Assembly (NCBI GenBank): GCA_911728455.2
Contig: OU452223.1
Span: 5,726,174 to 5,790,173 of the forward strand
Reading direction: 5' to 3'
Source: Marthasterias glacialis
Taxonomy: Eukaryota; Echinodermata; Asteroidea; Forcipulatida; Asteriidae
Length of the DNA: 64,000 bases
The position numbers were made by a program, and so were the translations under genes. Positions 42,591 to 54,577 of this stretch are shown here, one piece after another; the first letter of the stretch is position 1; each line of letters starts with the position of its first letter. The notes beneath the pieces were generated by a model. The model saw only the letters and a list, made by a program, of their open reading frames with translations. It was not told where the DNA came from and searched no databases.

Positions 42591-43445
42591 AGTGCACAGG
42601 AGTGTCATGCAAGGAGTCAATATGTTGCTCTAATGTTGCAGCAGTAAACGGCAAAATAAAGGATGACATGTGATGAGTGTTCCACCAATCAAATACAAGA
42701 ATCTGTGTGTGTGGTACAGTGTATGTAAAATAGGTTAATGAACAGTATCTCTATGATTTATTCAAGTTTAGATAGGAGCCAGGAAAAATAGACAAAATGT
42801 TGCAAAGCTGTGTTTGAGGTACATGTACATGTATATGTGAAGTGTACTTAAACCCTAACTCCCTTGAGCTGTTGAGTGATTTACTAGGATCCTTCCCCAC
42901 TCTAACAAATCCCAACACCATATGGGTAACTCAACACCCAAGCTATGGTACTCTGATTATGGTGGTATGCCTGAACCCATGTAAAGTATTCAGTTTACTC
43001 ATGCAGTCCTCATTCCAACAAAATCCAGCAAAACCTGCTGTTAGAGTTTGATGGAATAGGGACTGTAAGGGTTAATTATTGTCAAGTAATATAATCTTAT
43101 CCATGGCATCTATTTTCGGATCCTGGTCCCTAGATCTATATCTATCCTTAAACCTCACTAATCCTAGACAGACCTCAGGGTCCTAGACCAAGACCAAGAG
43201 AAAACAGGTATGTAGGCTGGTCCTGTGACCTACAATGTACTAAACCAGGGATCAAAATAGACAGTAGTTTTCTAGCCCAAGGCTAGCAGAAGGATGGGCT
43301 GGTGGTAAAATCAAATTAAAGTGTGGGGGAAAAACATGTTGTGGTTGATCTCAAAAAGATCATACAGTTGTACATGTACAGTACAGGTATTCACAAATTG
43401 CACGATTGCACTTTGTGGCAATAACAAATTGCAACTAGACATAAG

Positions 43446-43990
43446 TTTTTGTGACATCACAAAAACAAGGTGTTCGGTAAGCCTTGTAAATGAGCCACAT
43501 CTGGTTTGACCGGAAGTAGAGGTCAAGCAATGTGCAACAGAGAAGGTCCTTCCCCAACCTTTGCATTTGGTGAAAGAATCATGTTCCTACCTCTAACCGC
43601 GTTAAAATAAGGAGCTACTTCCTGTTTAACAGGAAGTAGAGGTCACAGAGTTAACCCAAAGTGCAACAGAGAAGGGCCTTCCCTAACTTTGCTATTTGGT
43701 GAAAGAATTATGTTCCTAGCTCTTAGCATTGTTAAACAAAGAGTTATTTCCGGTTTGACCGGAAGTAGAGGTCACAAAGGTCATTTAATGTTTTACAAAG
43801 AAAGGCCTTCCCTAACCTTGATATTTCTTGTAACAATCATGTTCGTACTTCTAACCACTTTTAAATGAGGATCTAATTCCGGTTGGACAGGAAGTAGAGG
43901 TCACAGAGGTCACCTAATGTGTCACAAAGAAAGACCCTCCCTTACCTTGACATTTGTCGAAAGAATTAAGTTCATACCTCAAACAGTTGA
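43446..43990. repeat. hairpin plus 4-unit array of about 125-bp repeat (block 1)
   Basis: It starts with GTTTTTGTGACATCACAAAA, a palindrome followed by AGGTGTTCGG. Then four units follow, each holding GGTTTGACCGGAAGTAGAGG (or a variant), TCACAGAGGTCA, a CAACAGAGAAGGACCTTCCC segment and GAAAGAATCATGTTCCTA. They start near 43504, 43625, 43752 and 43880. The array has its counterpart at 45228-46050. Confidence 0.93.
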
Positions 43991-44595
43991 TTTTTTGTTG
44001 ATTTGTAAAGGCTTAAATATCCCCTGTATTAAAGACTAACAAAGCATGGAAATTCAAACTTGTGATCATGTGATAATTACTTCTTATCCCTTTGCGGCAT
44101 GTGGTGGCGGTTGTGAATCGCCTCATTTTGTTAACTTTTGAATTACTCCTTCGTTGAGTGCTCAAAAAATCTTATATTTTTTGTAATCCTACAGAAGGCA
44201 AGCCTATCATAGCCCATTTAGCCTGATTGTTTACTATGAGCCAGATACCATGAATGAAAACCAACCGACCCCAAAGGTCATAAGGCCATCAGTTTGTGTA
44301 CAAACTTGCTTCTCCTAGGGTACCCTTTGGTGATCAATCATGGGCTGGCCTCCTGACAACTGTGAACAAAAAGCCATGCTTAGGGGGTTGCTTGACTGTG
44401 TCTGGAAGGGATTGACCAATAAACAAACTCAAAGTGGATGGGGCGGGGCCAGCTGCCTGGCTTTGGGTTCTTGTTTTGTTTTACTGGGCCTGGATTACTT
44501 CCAGGGTTATTGTAAGTATTTTCTCATGGGTGGCTCTGTACTGTAGTCTGTTGTACATATATTAGTCTAAAAAATTTGAACAAAATCGGCCGTTT

Positions 44596-45215
44596 CATAA
44601 CTTCATCTTGCAACGGCCGATTTTGTTGAAATTTCATAATTAGGGTTTTATAGTCCTTATCTATTATTAAAAAAATCAAGATGAAGTTTGCTCAAAAGAA
44701 ATTTGAAATAGAAAAATAACTTATTTTTAAACTCGTCATCGTAACAAACTGTAACATTTGATGACGTCATCAATGTAATATTTTCAAAGGTCATGAATTA
44801 CATTTCTTTTCGTACACTGAAACCATGTCAAAATTCTGTTTCATATTGACTCAAGAGCCTAAATTGTGACTTTTTAAGCATTTTTGGCTTCACCTCCCGT
44901 TTTGCAACGGAAGACAAGGTCAAATTGGGGTCATGTCTGTGAGGCTTTTACGCAGCTTTGGATGACCTTTCCGATAATGTATAGATTGTAAAAATCCCTT
45001 GTGTACATCAAAAGTTATGATTTTTTGAAAGAATAAACTTTGATTTAATGTAATTCGACACCCGATGACGTCATCATGACGTCACTCAAACGGTTTCATG
45101 TCCTAATGAATATCTAACTATGTGTGAAGTTTCAAGTTCATACAAGCTTAGGAAGTATGCCTTTGTTGGCGGACAATCGACAGGCATAAGAAGAAGGAGA
45201 AGTAAAAAATGAAAA
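44596..45215. repeat. 620-bp module, copy 1 (partner 46796-47400)
   Basis: Shared order: GCAACGGCCGATTTTGTTGA, GATGACGTCATCAATGTAAT, GACTTTTTAAGCATTTTTGG, GAAGACAAGGTCAAATTGGG, CGATGACGTCATCATGACGT, GGACAATCGACAGGCA and an AAG/AGA microsatellite. It has paired CRE-like GATGACGTCATC palindromes. Confidence 0.95.
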
Positions 45216-45227
45216 ACTAGAAATGAG

Positions 45228-46050
45228 TTTTTGTGGCATCACAAAAACTAGGTGTTCGGAGTGTGATGTATTAAAAATGATTTTATGTGTTAAAAGTTAA
45301 ATGAATTAAAAGTTAATCCAACTGATATATAAGAAAATATGAAGAAAAACATACGTTAAATTGAGCTTTATAATACAATATTTAATTTGAACATCCGCTT
45401 TGGACAGGAATTTCTAATCACTTTTAAATGAGGAGGTACTTCCAGTTTGACCGGAAGTAGAGTTCAGAGAGGTCACGCATTGTGTAACAAAGAAGGACCT
45501 TCCCTAACTTTGGTATTTGGTGAAAGAATCATGTTCCTAGCTCTTACCATGTATTAATGAGGAGCTACTTCCGGTTTGATTTTAAGTAGAGGTCACAGAG
45601 GTCACCCAATGTTCAACAGAGAAGGACCCTCCCTAACCTTGGTATGTGGTGAAAGAATCATGTTCCTAGCTCTCACCATTTTTAAAAAAGAGCTACTTCC
45701 GGTTTGACCGGAAGTAGATGTCACAAAGGTCAATTAATGTTTCACAAATGAAGTCTTTCCCTAACCTTGATGTTTCTCGAAACAATCATGTTCCTAACTC
45801 TAACCACTTTTACATGAAGAGCTACTTCCGGTTTGACCGGAAGTAGAGGTCATAGAGGTCACACGATTTGCAACAGAGAATGACCTTTCCTAACCTTGCT
45901 ATTTGGTGAAGGAATCATGTTCCTAGTTCTTAGCAATTTTAAATAAAGAGCTACTTCCGGTTTGACCAGAAGTAGATGTCACAGAGGTCACTTATTGTGT
46001 CATAAAGAAAGACCCTCCCTTACTTTGACATTTGTCAAAAAAATAAAGTT
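45228..46050. repeat. hairpin plus 5-unit array of about 125-bp repeat (block 2)
   Basis: GTTTTTGTGGCATCACAAAA and AGGTGTTCGG are followed, after about 170 bp, by five units near 45441, 45571, 45700, 45828 and 45959. They are the same repeat as block 1, with GGTTTGACCGGAAGTAGA as the centre, itself an 8-bp palindromic core (TTCCGG...CCGGAA). Confidence 0.93.
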
Positions 46051-46059
46051 CATCTCTCA

Positions 46060-46790
46060 AACGGTTGATTTTTTGTTAATTTTTAAAGTTTTAAATTAAC
46101 GGTCTCATTCTGTACAGTCAATCTGACATTTGACAGATTCAAATTCCGAGCTCATTATCTGTATTAAAAAGTTCCAAAGTTTTATAAAAACTACCCCACT
46201 TTGATAAACATCACAAACACAAGTGTGCACGGCTAAAGAAATACACGGACATTTTGAAAAGCGATGACTTTACTTTTTAATTTTCATTTTTGAACAGTTT
46301 TACTCAGCGTATCCCGACAACAACTCTCGCGGGGGTAAAGAGCCTCTGGCCCCGCTGTTGCACACTTGTGACTCTCGTACGTAAGCACGTACGTGATCGG
46401 TATAATACAGAACGAAAGACGATCATTTTGTCAATTGCATTTTCTCCACCATTATACATCAAACAACTCACGTGAGCATGTGATCGTCTCAGTAAAGTCT
46501 CCTCTTCCTCTCCCTGTCACAATTAAGCCACCAGAATGACATAAAGGGAAACATTTCCACACTGAACTTGGCATGACTTAACAGTTTTTCTTTGCGTCGC
46601 CATTATTACACACACACATAACTTAACAACACACCGCAAAGTTCGATGAACTGTGTCAAGACCTGACTTGTTGCGTGTTATGTATATACAAGTACACAGC
46701 ATGCAGTAAGAGTGCACACGCACGGGGTGCAATACAGTAAGGTAACTGTACAGACTCTATCGGCGGTCGCGCTAAAATCGGCACTTTTCA
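46060..46790. other. unique spacer between repeat modules
   Basis: No gene was found. It contains the perfect-like palindrome CTCTCGTACGTAAGCACGTA. It occupies the position that 43990-44590 holds in the first module but is unrelated to it. Confidence 0.5.
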
Positions 46791-46795
46791 CCTTA

Positions 46796-47515
46796 ATATA
46801 ACTTCGTTATGCAACGGCCAATTTTGTTGAAATTTCACAATTAGGCTTTTATAGTCGTTATCTATTACTAAAAAATTCAACATGTAGTTTGCTCCAAAAA
46901 AAATTGAAATAAAGAAAATTCTTATTTTTAAACTCGTCGTAACAAACTGTAACATTTGATGACGTCATCAATGTAATATTTTCAAAGGTCATAAACTACA
47001 TGTTATTTCGTACACTGAAACTATGTCCTAATTCTGTTTCATATTGACTCCACATCTTAAATTGTGACTTTTTAAGCATTTTTTGCTTCAACTTCCGGTT
47101 TGAACCGGAAGACAAGGTCAAATTGGGGTCATGTCTATGAGGCGTTTACGCAAATTGGGATGACCTTTCCGATGATGTATAGATTGTAAAAATCCATTGT
47201 GTACTTTAGGAGTTATGATTTTTTGAAATAATAAACTTTGATTTAATGTAATTCGACACCTGATGACGTCATCATGACGTCACTCAAGCCCTGTCATGTC
47301 CTAGTCAAGTTCTAACTATGTGTGAAGTTTGAAGTTTATATGAGCTTGGGAAGGGTGCATTTGTTAGCGGACAATCGACAGGCAGAAGAAGAAGAAGAAG
47401 AAGTACCAAAAAAAAAAAACCGAACAAAATCAAGAGGTGTTCCGGGCTAGTGCCCGAACACCTAAAAAAAAACCGTACAAAAACAATAGGTTTTCGGCTG
47501 ATCGCCGAACACCTA
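46796..47515. repeat. 620-bp module, copy 2, with terminal hairpins
   Basis: 46796-47400 matches 44596-45215. It then has (AAG)n, poly-A and two short hairpins: AGGTGTTCCGGGCTAGTGCC with CGAACACCT, and AGGTTTTCGGCTGATCGCCG with AACACCTAATAA. The AGGTGTTCGG end is shared with 43467 and 45250, so it is a recurrent terminus of this mobile module. Confidence 0.9.
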
Positions 47516-48010
47516 ATAAGTCTGAATTACAGCCTGAATGCGTTAAATGTCACAGTTTTGCCATACAAGCATCAGACTGGCCAAAGGGACCTGAGGTTTT
47601 TTTGTGGTTGTTGTTATTTTTTTAATGTTGCTGATGGTGCTTGTTTGTCTCAGTGAAAAAATCAGTGGGCTGGAAGAGCATAGTTTTGTTTTAAAAAAGA
47701 AGAAACAAAAAAGTGAATTCATCAGCAGGCAATGACACATTTTTGCAGACAGAGGGCAGTGAATCAGTACGCTGTTTGTGCTTGCTCATCTGTCCCAGGG
47801 GGCAGATCGAGGAATTTTATTATAGAGGAGTCAAAAAAAAGGGGGAAAAAATGAGGAGAATTCGCTACATGTATAGGGTGCTTGGCGATGATGATGGATT
47901 CAGTTTTTACGATGTTCAATTGTAGCACCCTTTTCGGACCACAGTAGCACTACTATGTTGGAAAAAATGGATGATATAATGTAATTAACATGCATGTTCT
48001 TACAAGTTAA

Positions 48011-48429
48011 TAGACTTATTGCGTGACCAGTGTTTACATAGACAAAGGAATCACACAGTTTTGGAAAGCCTTTTCTTATGGATGATTTCAGTTTCAAAAC
48101 TGATAAATTCTTGTGTTGAAAAGTGTCTGATTGCGGTCATCTGGCCGAAACGTTCTGTCATGCAACTAATACTACCACATCCTGAACATAACGTTTCTTT
48201 GTAGAATTTCCAAGACTTGCTGGAACTGTCCTTGCTGGCTTCAGTCACTCAAAGGTCTCTGGTACAAACTCTGGAATATTTTCCCCAGATTAAAAAAAAA
48301 AGCCTTGATCGAATAAACAAATGCAACAATCATCATGTACCGTACCGCACTTTCCTATGGAGGACATCGTGTTTGTTTACGTTTAATACCCACTACAGGT
48401 CACGTGACTGGCAGAGCACAATCAGTCTA
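48011..48429. mobile_element. TTAA-flanked 419-bp MITE, TAGACT ends
   Basis: Ends TAGACTTATTGCGTGACC and (reversed) TAGACTGATTGTGCTCTGCC lie inside TTAA at 48007-48010 and 48430-48433. The right half (TTTCCTATGGAGGACATCG, GGTCACGTGAC) is the inverse of part of 3087-3180. TTAA flanks suggest piggyBac-type mobilisation. Confidence 0.8.
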
Positions 48430-48439
48430 TTAATTGTTA

Positions 48440-49005
48440 AGATGTCCAGAGTGAGTTATTTAACATCAAGTGAGGCCCGACAATGAGCTAAGGTCTGTGG
48501 TGAAATTAGAGATGTGTTGGCAAAAGTTTGAATTTCACAAAAAGGAAAATATAGTCTTTGTGAGCAGGTACATGTAGGGGTCCAGACCTCCTGGACCCAC
48601 ACCTGGATCCCTGCCTGTGGTCCTTCAGTTGCATCTGGGCAGGTTTGGGAGCTGAAGTGTACATGTCAGCATTGTACTATTTTTTATTTGAGACAACATT
48701 GTATCTTGTGGAAGTACAGTAACTTTGTCTTGGAGCGAATCTGAGGGTTAGGTCTTGGATGCTGGAGTTGAGTTTGCACAAAATAATAAGTTGGCTACAT
48801 GTACTAAAGTGAACTGGATTTCTTGATGCATTTGTTGGAACTGGTTGGATTTTGTGACAATAGTGTTGACATTATTGTCAGTGATTTATTACTCAGAATG
48901 ATGTGTAGTCCTTTTTACAAACCTGTTCTGTTTTGCACACTAAATTAAAAATGCCAAAGCAGGTACCTTTTACCTAGTTTTACATTTGAAATGAATATGC
49001 ATGCA
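48440..49005. other. TRAK intron, noncoding
   Basis: No recognised feature. ACATGTA words, frequent throughout the window, occur here. Confidence 0.5.
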
Positions 49006-49009
49006 GGTC

Positions 49010-49080
49010 ATGAACTTCGCTCTTGAAGGGGCACAGCAACTTTCCTCTGGTAAGGGGCACCTCTATGAGGTATTATTAGG
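49010..49080 (-). repeat. partial copy of the GGTGCCCTT repeat
   Basis: GAACTTCGCTCTTGAAGGGG, then GGGGCACCTCTATGAGG, is the inverse of parts of 37735-37880. Confidence 0.65.
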
Positions 49081-49204
49081 TTCCCTTTGTATAGGGTTGT
49101 CAAAATTCTCTCATATTATGAAAGGTTATTAAACCTTATGATAGATGTAAATTTTTGCATCGGGGATAAAGAAAATGAAAAAAATAACTAACTAAATAAA
49201 TAAA

Positions 49205-49590
49205 TCCACAGGCATTTTTTTCGGGTGGGATTTTTTTTTTCACAGGACTTGGGAAAGTAATGAGTATGCAGTGCTTAACACACATCAATGTATGGGTAAA
49301 ACATTACAAATAATATTCTTTATCCCCGATGCAAAAATTAACAACTATCATAATTGTTGCGGTACCCACTGCTAATGGATTTGAACTGCCTCTAGCTACC
49401 GGGCAGTCTCAGTAGTCTAGTTGGTAAGACATCTGCTCTAGAATGGCGGGGGTCGTGGGTTCCAATCCCACCCGAGGAAAATGCCTGTGGATTTTTTTTT
49501 CACAGGACTCGGGAAAATACTGAGTATACAGTGCTTAACACACATCGGCGTATGGGTAAAACATTACAAATAATATTATTAAACCTTGCT
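49205..49590 (+). mobile_element. tRNA-derived SINE, two joined copies (one headless, one complete)
   Basis: The complete copy starts near 49375 and has tRNA-like A box GTAGTCTAGTTGGTAAGAC and B box GGGTTCCAATCCC. The tail reads ACTCGGGAAAATACTGAGTA, TACAGTGCTTAACACACATC and GTATGGGTAAAAC. The same tail lies directly upstream at 49240-49345, so a truncated copy precedes it. The anticodon arm is degenerate. Relatives are at 56855-57056 and 60439-60610. Confidence 0.88.
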
Positions 49591-50733
49591 TACACTTGTT
49601 AGTTTTCTACTGAAAAATTGCTATGAAATGCATATGAACCCACTGATGTACAGCACGTACATGTAAACTGAATTTCAACATCAATGTAAAGACATTAACT
49701 GAACAAAATTTCTGTGCAGTGCATACGTGCCAAAACAACAACTTGGTCTTGAGTGCTTTTCATGCACTGATAACCTTTATCCACATAGATACCAATATTG
49801 CTGTTGTGTACACATAGGAAAGAGACAAAACTACAAAAGCTTGTATCATCAATGCAACACACTGTATCATTACGAGTGGTAATTGGCACTTGGAAACAAC
49901 AGTAGTCTGAAGTTGATAAACCTGTGTGGCCTCCTTGGATGTGATATTGACGTGACATGGTGCCCATTATGAAAGCTTGGCAGATTCTGCCACAAGAGGG
50001 CAGTAGACTTGGTTGTTGACTCTCCATGGAGAGGGAGCATCGGCTATTGAATCAAGTAGCATGTGCCATTATGATGTAAAAACATGGCGTTAACATTTTA
50101 GGGGCATACTTTGGAAATAATTACAGACTGCAGGATTTTTGACAAATTTTAATGGTATAAAAAAAAACACAGGTCCAGAATGGCATCCAGTCTAATGTAC
50201 CCAGTAAAGCAGGCAGGCAAATTTTCAGCTGATTGGCCGATTTCCTCCTGTTTGGTTTCTCAGCTGTGCCATTGAAAATTGAAAAACACAATTACAAAGT
50301 CTAGCTATGCCTGGCACTTTCCTAGTGGTTTCTTTTGGTAAACTACAGTTGCATGTCAGTTAAATAAATCAATAAAACGGCCATTGACTTACGTGTATGA
50401 AGTTTGCTCGAAGTGGTTCAAGTGGTGGCTTGGGTGGTGTGTACATAAAGCGCTTGCCTCTCACCAATGTGTCCCTGGTTCAGGTCCTGGCTTGGGCCAT
50501 ATGTGAGTAAGAGTTGTGCAATGGTTGTGTCCTGTGCCAGAAGGTTTTTTATTCTCCAGGCCATCCCGTTTTCCTCGCTCCGGAAAAAATCAAACACTTT
50601 CGATCTTAGGCTGTAGTCTGTGGTCATACATGTACATGTATGGGAGGATGTGGCTGGCTGACCAAGGCACCCTTGAATGCCTGCAGCTCGAACGCATGTA
50701 GCATTTACAAAATAGAGAGACTGCCAACATAAG

Positions 50734-50798
50734 GGCTGGATAGCTCAGTTGATAGAGTGTCGGTATGTATAGCCGGTGGTGGCAGGTGCAAATTTGTC
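50734..50798 (+). repeat. tRNA-like sequence, related to the 57.6-kb tandem copies
   Basis: GGCTGGATAGCTCAGTTGAT, AGAGTGTCGGTATGTATAGC and CGGTGGTGGCAGGTGCAAAT follow tRNA order (D arm, anticodon arm, T arm), but the B box is damaged (GGTGCAAATTTG). It is a tRNA pseudogene or SINE head. Confidence 0.7.
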
Positions 50799-51353
50799 TT
50801 TGTTCACCCAAAATTTGATTTAAAATTGACCCAGCCAGTTCCCTTCTGGTTTATTGCTTATTATTTGAAAAACAAACAATAATTTTATTATTTGAAATTA
50901 AAAAGTTACATCCCCTTTTATCTGAGGGTGGTATTACTTCAAATACTTTAATTAACACTGAACTAGAGAGAATGATTTTTTTTGTTTTAAACGCCTTCAG
51001 AAATTTAATAAATTATTCATAAATACCTGAGACAGTTCTGATTTGGCCAAGAGGGCATCACGTGGCCATGTTTAAACGGGCAATATAAACACGGTAAAAA
51101 GTGTTTAAAACCGGCTAGCTTGCGAACGAAAAATATAGCCCCTGTATCAGAATAAAGAAGTATACATGGTTCCAGCTTTTGGGTTTCTGATTGGCCGAGA
51201 GGGCATCAAGTGCCTATAACAGCTGCAGAGACATGAAGATCGACATTCCGTTCTAGAAATTGGCCCGTAAATATGGATAGAAATTTAACGCTGAGAAACT
51301 GTCAGATTTGTTCCCAATTTTTGCATGTTTTTGACAGAAAGGCATTTATGAAT

Positions 51354-51520
51354 GGGAATAAAGGTGTGCTGAATCGGTTTTTAACTATTGTTTAAAACCT
51401 CTGAGGGGCCTGGTGGCCGATAATTGCCCTCGCCTTCGGCTCGGGCAATTATCGGCCACCAGGCCCCTCATCGGTTTTAAACAATAGTTAAAAAACCTCT
51501 TCATCACATCTTTATTCCCT
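51354..51520. mobile_element. 167-bp near-perfect hairpin element
   Basis: Arms start GGGAATAAAGGTGTGCTGAA and continue TTAACTATTGTTTAAAACC, GAGGGGCCTGGTGGCCGATA and ATTGCCCTCG around the loop CGCCTTCGGCTCG. The right arm is an almost exact inverse. It has the same CGAAG/CTTCG loop style as 40427-40571. Confidence 0.95.
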
Positions 51521-51529
51521 TAATAAAGA

Positions 51530-53615
51530 ACATTACTTAGCTTAAACGAAATTTGTTATCTGTCTGTTTGACATTGCTCGATAAACATAAATTTTACCAG
51601 ACGGTAAATGTTTCAGACTGTAAATGTTTCAGACTGTCATTCATAATCTGTTTATGCAATGAACGCGCTTGCGCTGAAATTGAGAAGCATCCGCCAAAAA
51701 GTGCCTGGATGTAGTTATTGTGCTCCACACAATGATTCATTGTTTAAATTAATTACTCTGTCGATATCTCATTTGAAAGTTAATAAATTTGGTCGTCCTA
51801 CAAACAAATAAATAAATAAATGCAGGCATACATGGGGACTGGCTAGATTTCCTTCTTACATTGTGTTTTCTCATTCCTTTTTAGATAACTTCTGCCTTCT
51901 TGTAATATATAATGCGTTTTGCTTTTTTGCAATTTTCTCACGACCCTTTGAAAAATAACTTTCTGGTTGAATTGGTTTCTCTGTGATTCAAGTTTTATTA
52001 CAATTAATAAATGCATCATTAACAGCCACAGTACAACAGTAGAGGAATGGTTGTACAACAGGACAGACTCGGGCCGTTTGTGACAAGACTGTTCATGGTT
52101 TTAAGTTACAGGGGTTCACATTGTGAATGTTAAAGGATAGTTGGTCCAGTTCTACTTTTTGATTTATTTATTAGCCCGATCTTTCGATTGGGCAGCAAAA
52201 AATTAGTCTATAGACTCATTAAGTTGTTCCTCTGCACGGAAATCTTTAGTAAAAGGCGAAAGATTTATGCGAATGCAGTGAAACCAGAGTGCTGAGTAAA
52301 AGCTTCAGTAAGGGAGTGGCATTTTTGGTACTTACTTTTACCCATGGTGTTTGATAGCATGCAATCACACCCTCAATGTCAAAATTATTTAAATTGTCTA
52401 ATAAAATCATCTGACATACATTTCTGCACCTTTTGATATTATCTTTAAAAGAATCATCAATGAAATCTTCATAACAAGCTCAACATTTGTCAAAATCCAT
52501 TACTTTGTGACTATAAAAATGCTGATTTAGCACACTCTGTATCACACGCAAGCTGCTTTGACCTCATTTGCATAGTTCCATGAGCCTAAGTGTGTGGTCA
52601 GGAAGTGGGGGCAGGCTTCACGCGGTCCACTAAGCACACACATGGTGATGTGTGTGTGTGTTTGTACATGTACACCATACAAGGTATTATGTATTATTGT
52701 ACACAGTATACAAGTATTGCATGTTCCATTATCTAATAGGGGTGTTCAGGTTGTAAAATTTATTGAGTGAAGACTCAAGGCTGTTTTATTCAGAATTTGT
52801 GCACAAACATTCAGTATTTTAATACAAACTTTAACAATTTTTGAATGAATCACTGAGCCCATAGACATGCCCATGGATGTGTTTATGAAAATAATGTTAT
52901 TCTTGCAAACTGATTGACTACATGGATTGTGTTTAAAATAACATGACTCTAAAGATCTAAGCAGTGTTTGCTTGGTGGGCTGTTCCATTCAAACAAAATG
53001 CCAGCTGTAAATTATTGATTTTTCATATGTTTTGTTGAAACCGAGCACAGGGACAATTTGTTGACAGAGAAATTGTATAACAAATGTTCTGTCGCAAAAA
53101 GTAAAGTGCAACTGTGTACAGAAACATTTCTGTGCTGTAAATTATAACCACGGAGCAATGAGCAATCAAAGAACCCCATTTTGGGTGTCTGTATGGTTTC
53201 CATAGCAACATAGTACAGCAAAAGATCTCCATGACGGTTTTCTCTGTCCAGTAATACAAGATCATTAACAGCCATGTCAGGGTCTTCGTTGTGTGTTGAA
53301 ACATGGTTGAAACCATCTGTGTGAGCAGGAAAACCTTCAATGGTCATCTGTGGATTTACATATCAAAGGAGATGAAAGTCTGTGGGAGAGTTTATTTAAG
53401 GTTGATAGAACCCGGAATCATTTTGGGGTGGGAATGAGTTCTGAACACCGCCATGCTACATTATGTGGGAATTACGGTTAAGTCCCTTCACAGGTTGAGA
53501 GCTGACACGTGTTAAAAGAACTCTACATCAAATAGGGCTAGGTTTGAAGTCATCCAGCAGTGTAATTGTAAACAAGACTTGGCTTGGACCTGTTTTACCT
53601 GCAGTGCTCAGCCTA
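51530..53615. other. TRAK intron, noncoding; one doubtful ORF
   Basis: A minus-strand ORF at 53012-53347 (111 codons) has no recognised motif. A GTGTGTGTGTGTGT run lies near 52645. Nothing else is supported. Confidence 0.45.
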
Positions 53616-53619
53616 CTAT

Positions 53620-53795
53620 GCAGGCCTGATTGCTTCGTTCTTGAAAGGGCAAGGGCACCAAGGCATTTTCTTCTTGATAAAGGACACCTCTATGAGAAAG
53701 TGTGACTTTCTACTGGAGCATTTCAAGGGCATCATGGCAGTGACAAAGGGCATGGAGGCAATTGCCTCCATTGCCTTCGTGAAGTATCAGGCATG
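53620..53795 (-). repeat. dispersed palindromic repeat, copy 2 (inverse of 37735-37880)
   Basis: AAAGGGCAAGGGCACCAAGG, GGACACCTCTATGAGAAA and GGAGGCAATTGCCTCCATTG match copy 1 in reverse. The ORF across it is the repeat. Confidence 0.8.
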
Positions 53796-54577
53796 GCTAT
53801 GTTTTAAATGAACACTGTTTGAAACACTGTGGACAGGTACCTACATTATGACCTTGACAGACACCCAGCTTTACTGATAAGTGATATCACCTTATTAGAT
53901 TGTACATGTATGTGTACATGTACATCAACACCATTGATGAACAATATAAACTATAACATGTGCATAGACATCCATTGACATGTCTAGCCTCTACTTGCGA
54001 CCACTCAATAAATATGACACTTGTTGGAATAAAGGATTAAAAATACAATATCCAGGCCGCTTGCATTGTACTCTGATCATACCTAGATGATTACTCAGAG
54101 CAGTCAGGATTCAGTGGACTTGTGGATCGGAATATACTGGGGGGTTTTCTGTGCGGACTTACATGGTTAATCTGAACCAGCGTGTGGAAGTTAGTATCAA
54201 CCCAACTTATTGGAGGAATAGCCTACCTGTTGTGAAGTGTTGCAGTAGTTAGACAGTCTGACTTTGTTTTTATGTACATGTATGTACATACTAATTAGTT
54301 ACATTTATGTATGCTGTACATGAACAAACTGCATGCACCAATAAAATGGATGTGAGTCCGTGTTCAGATCTACAGTTGTGGTCACACCATTCTTTGCTGA
54401 CTGAAGGTTGTAGTTTTTGAAAGAAGCTTTTCGTATTGAGAGTCTCCCAGAACCCAATTGCCACCGCTGGGTATAACTTTCAGGATTTATTATTTTCTGA
54501 TGCGCCGTGTCACACTCACAATGTAAGTTTATTAACATTCAACGGTACCCTGTAGTAGGGTAACCCATCACAAATCA

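Noticed and set aside
43321-47500. CRISPR-like array in the 125-bp repeats
   Set aside because: Units are contiguous without unique spacers of fixed size, and the genome is eukaryotic. It is a minisatellite.
53012-53347. 111-codon minus-strand ORF as an exon
   Set aside because: No recognised domain, no convincing splice sites, and an overlapping second long frame on the same strand points to chance.
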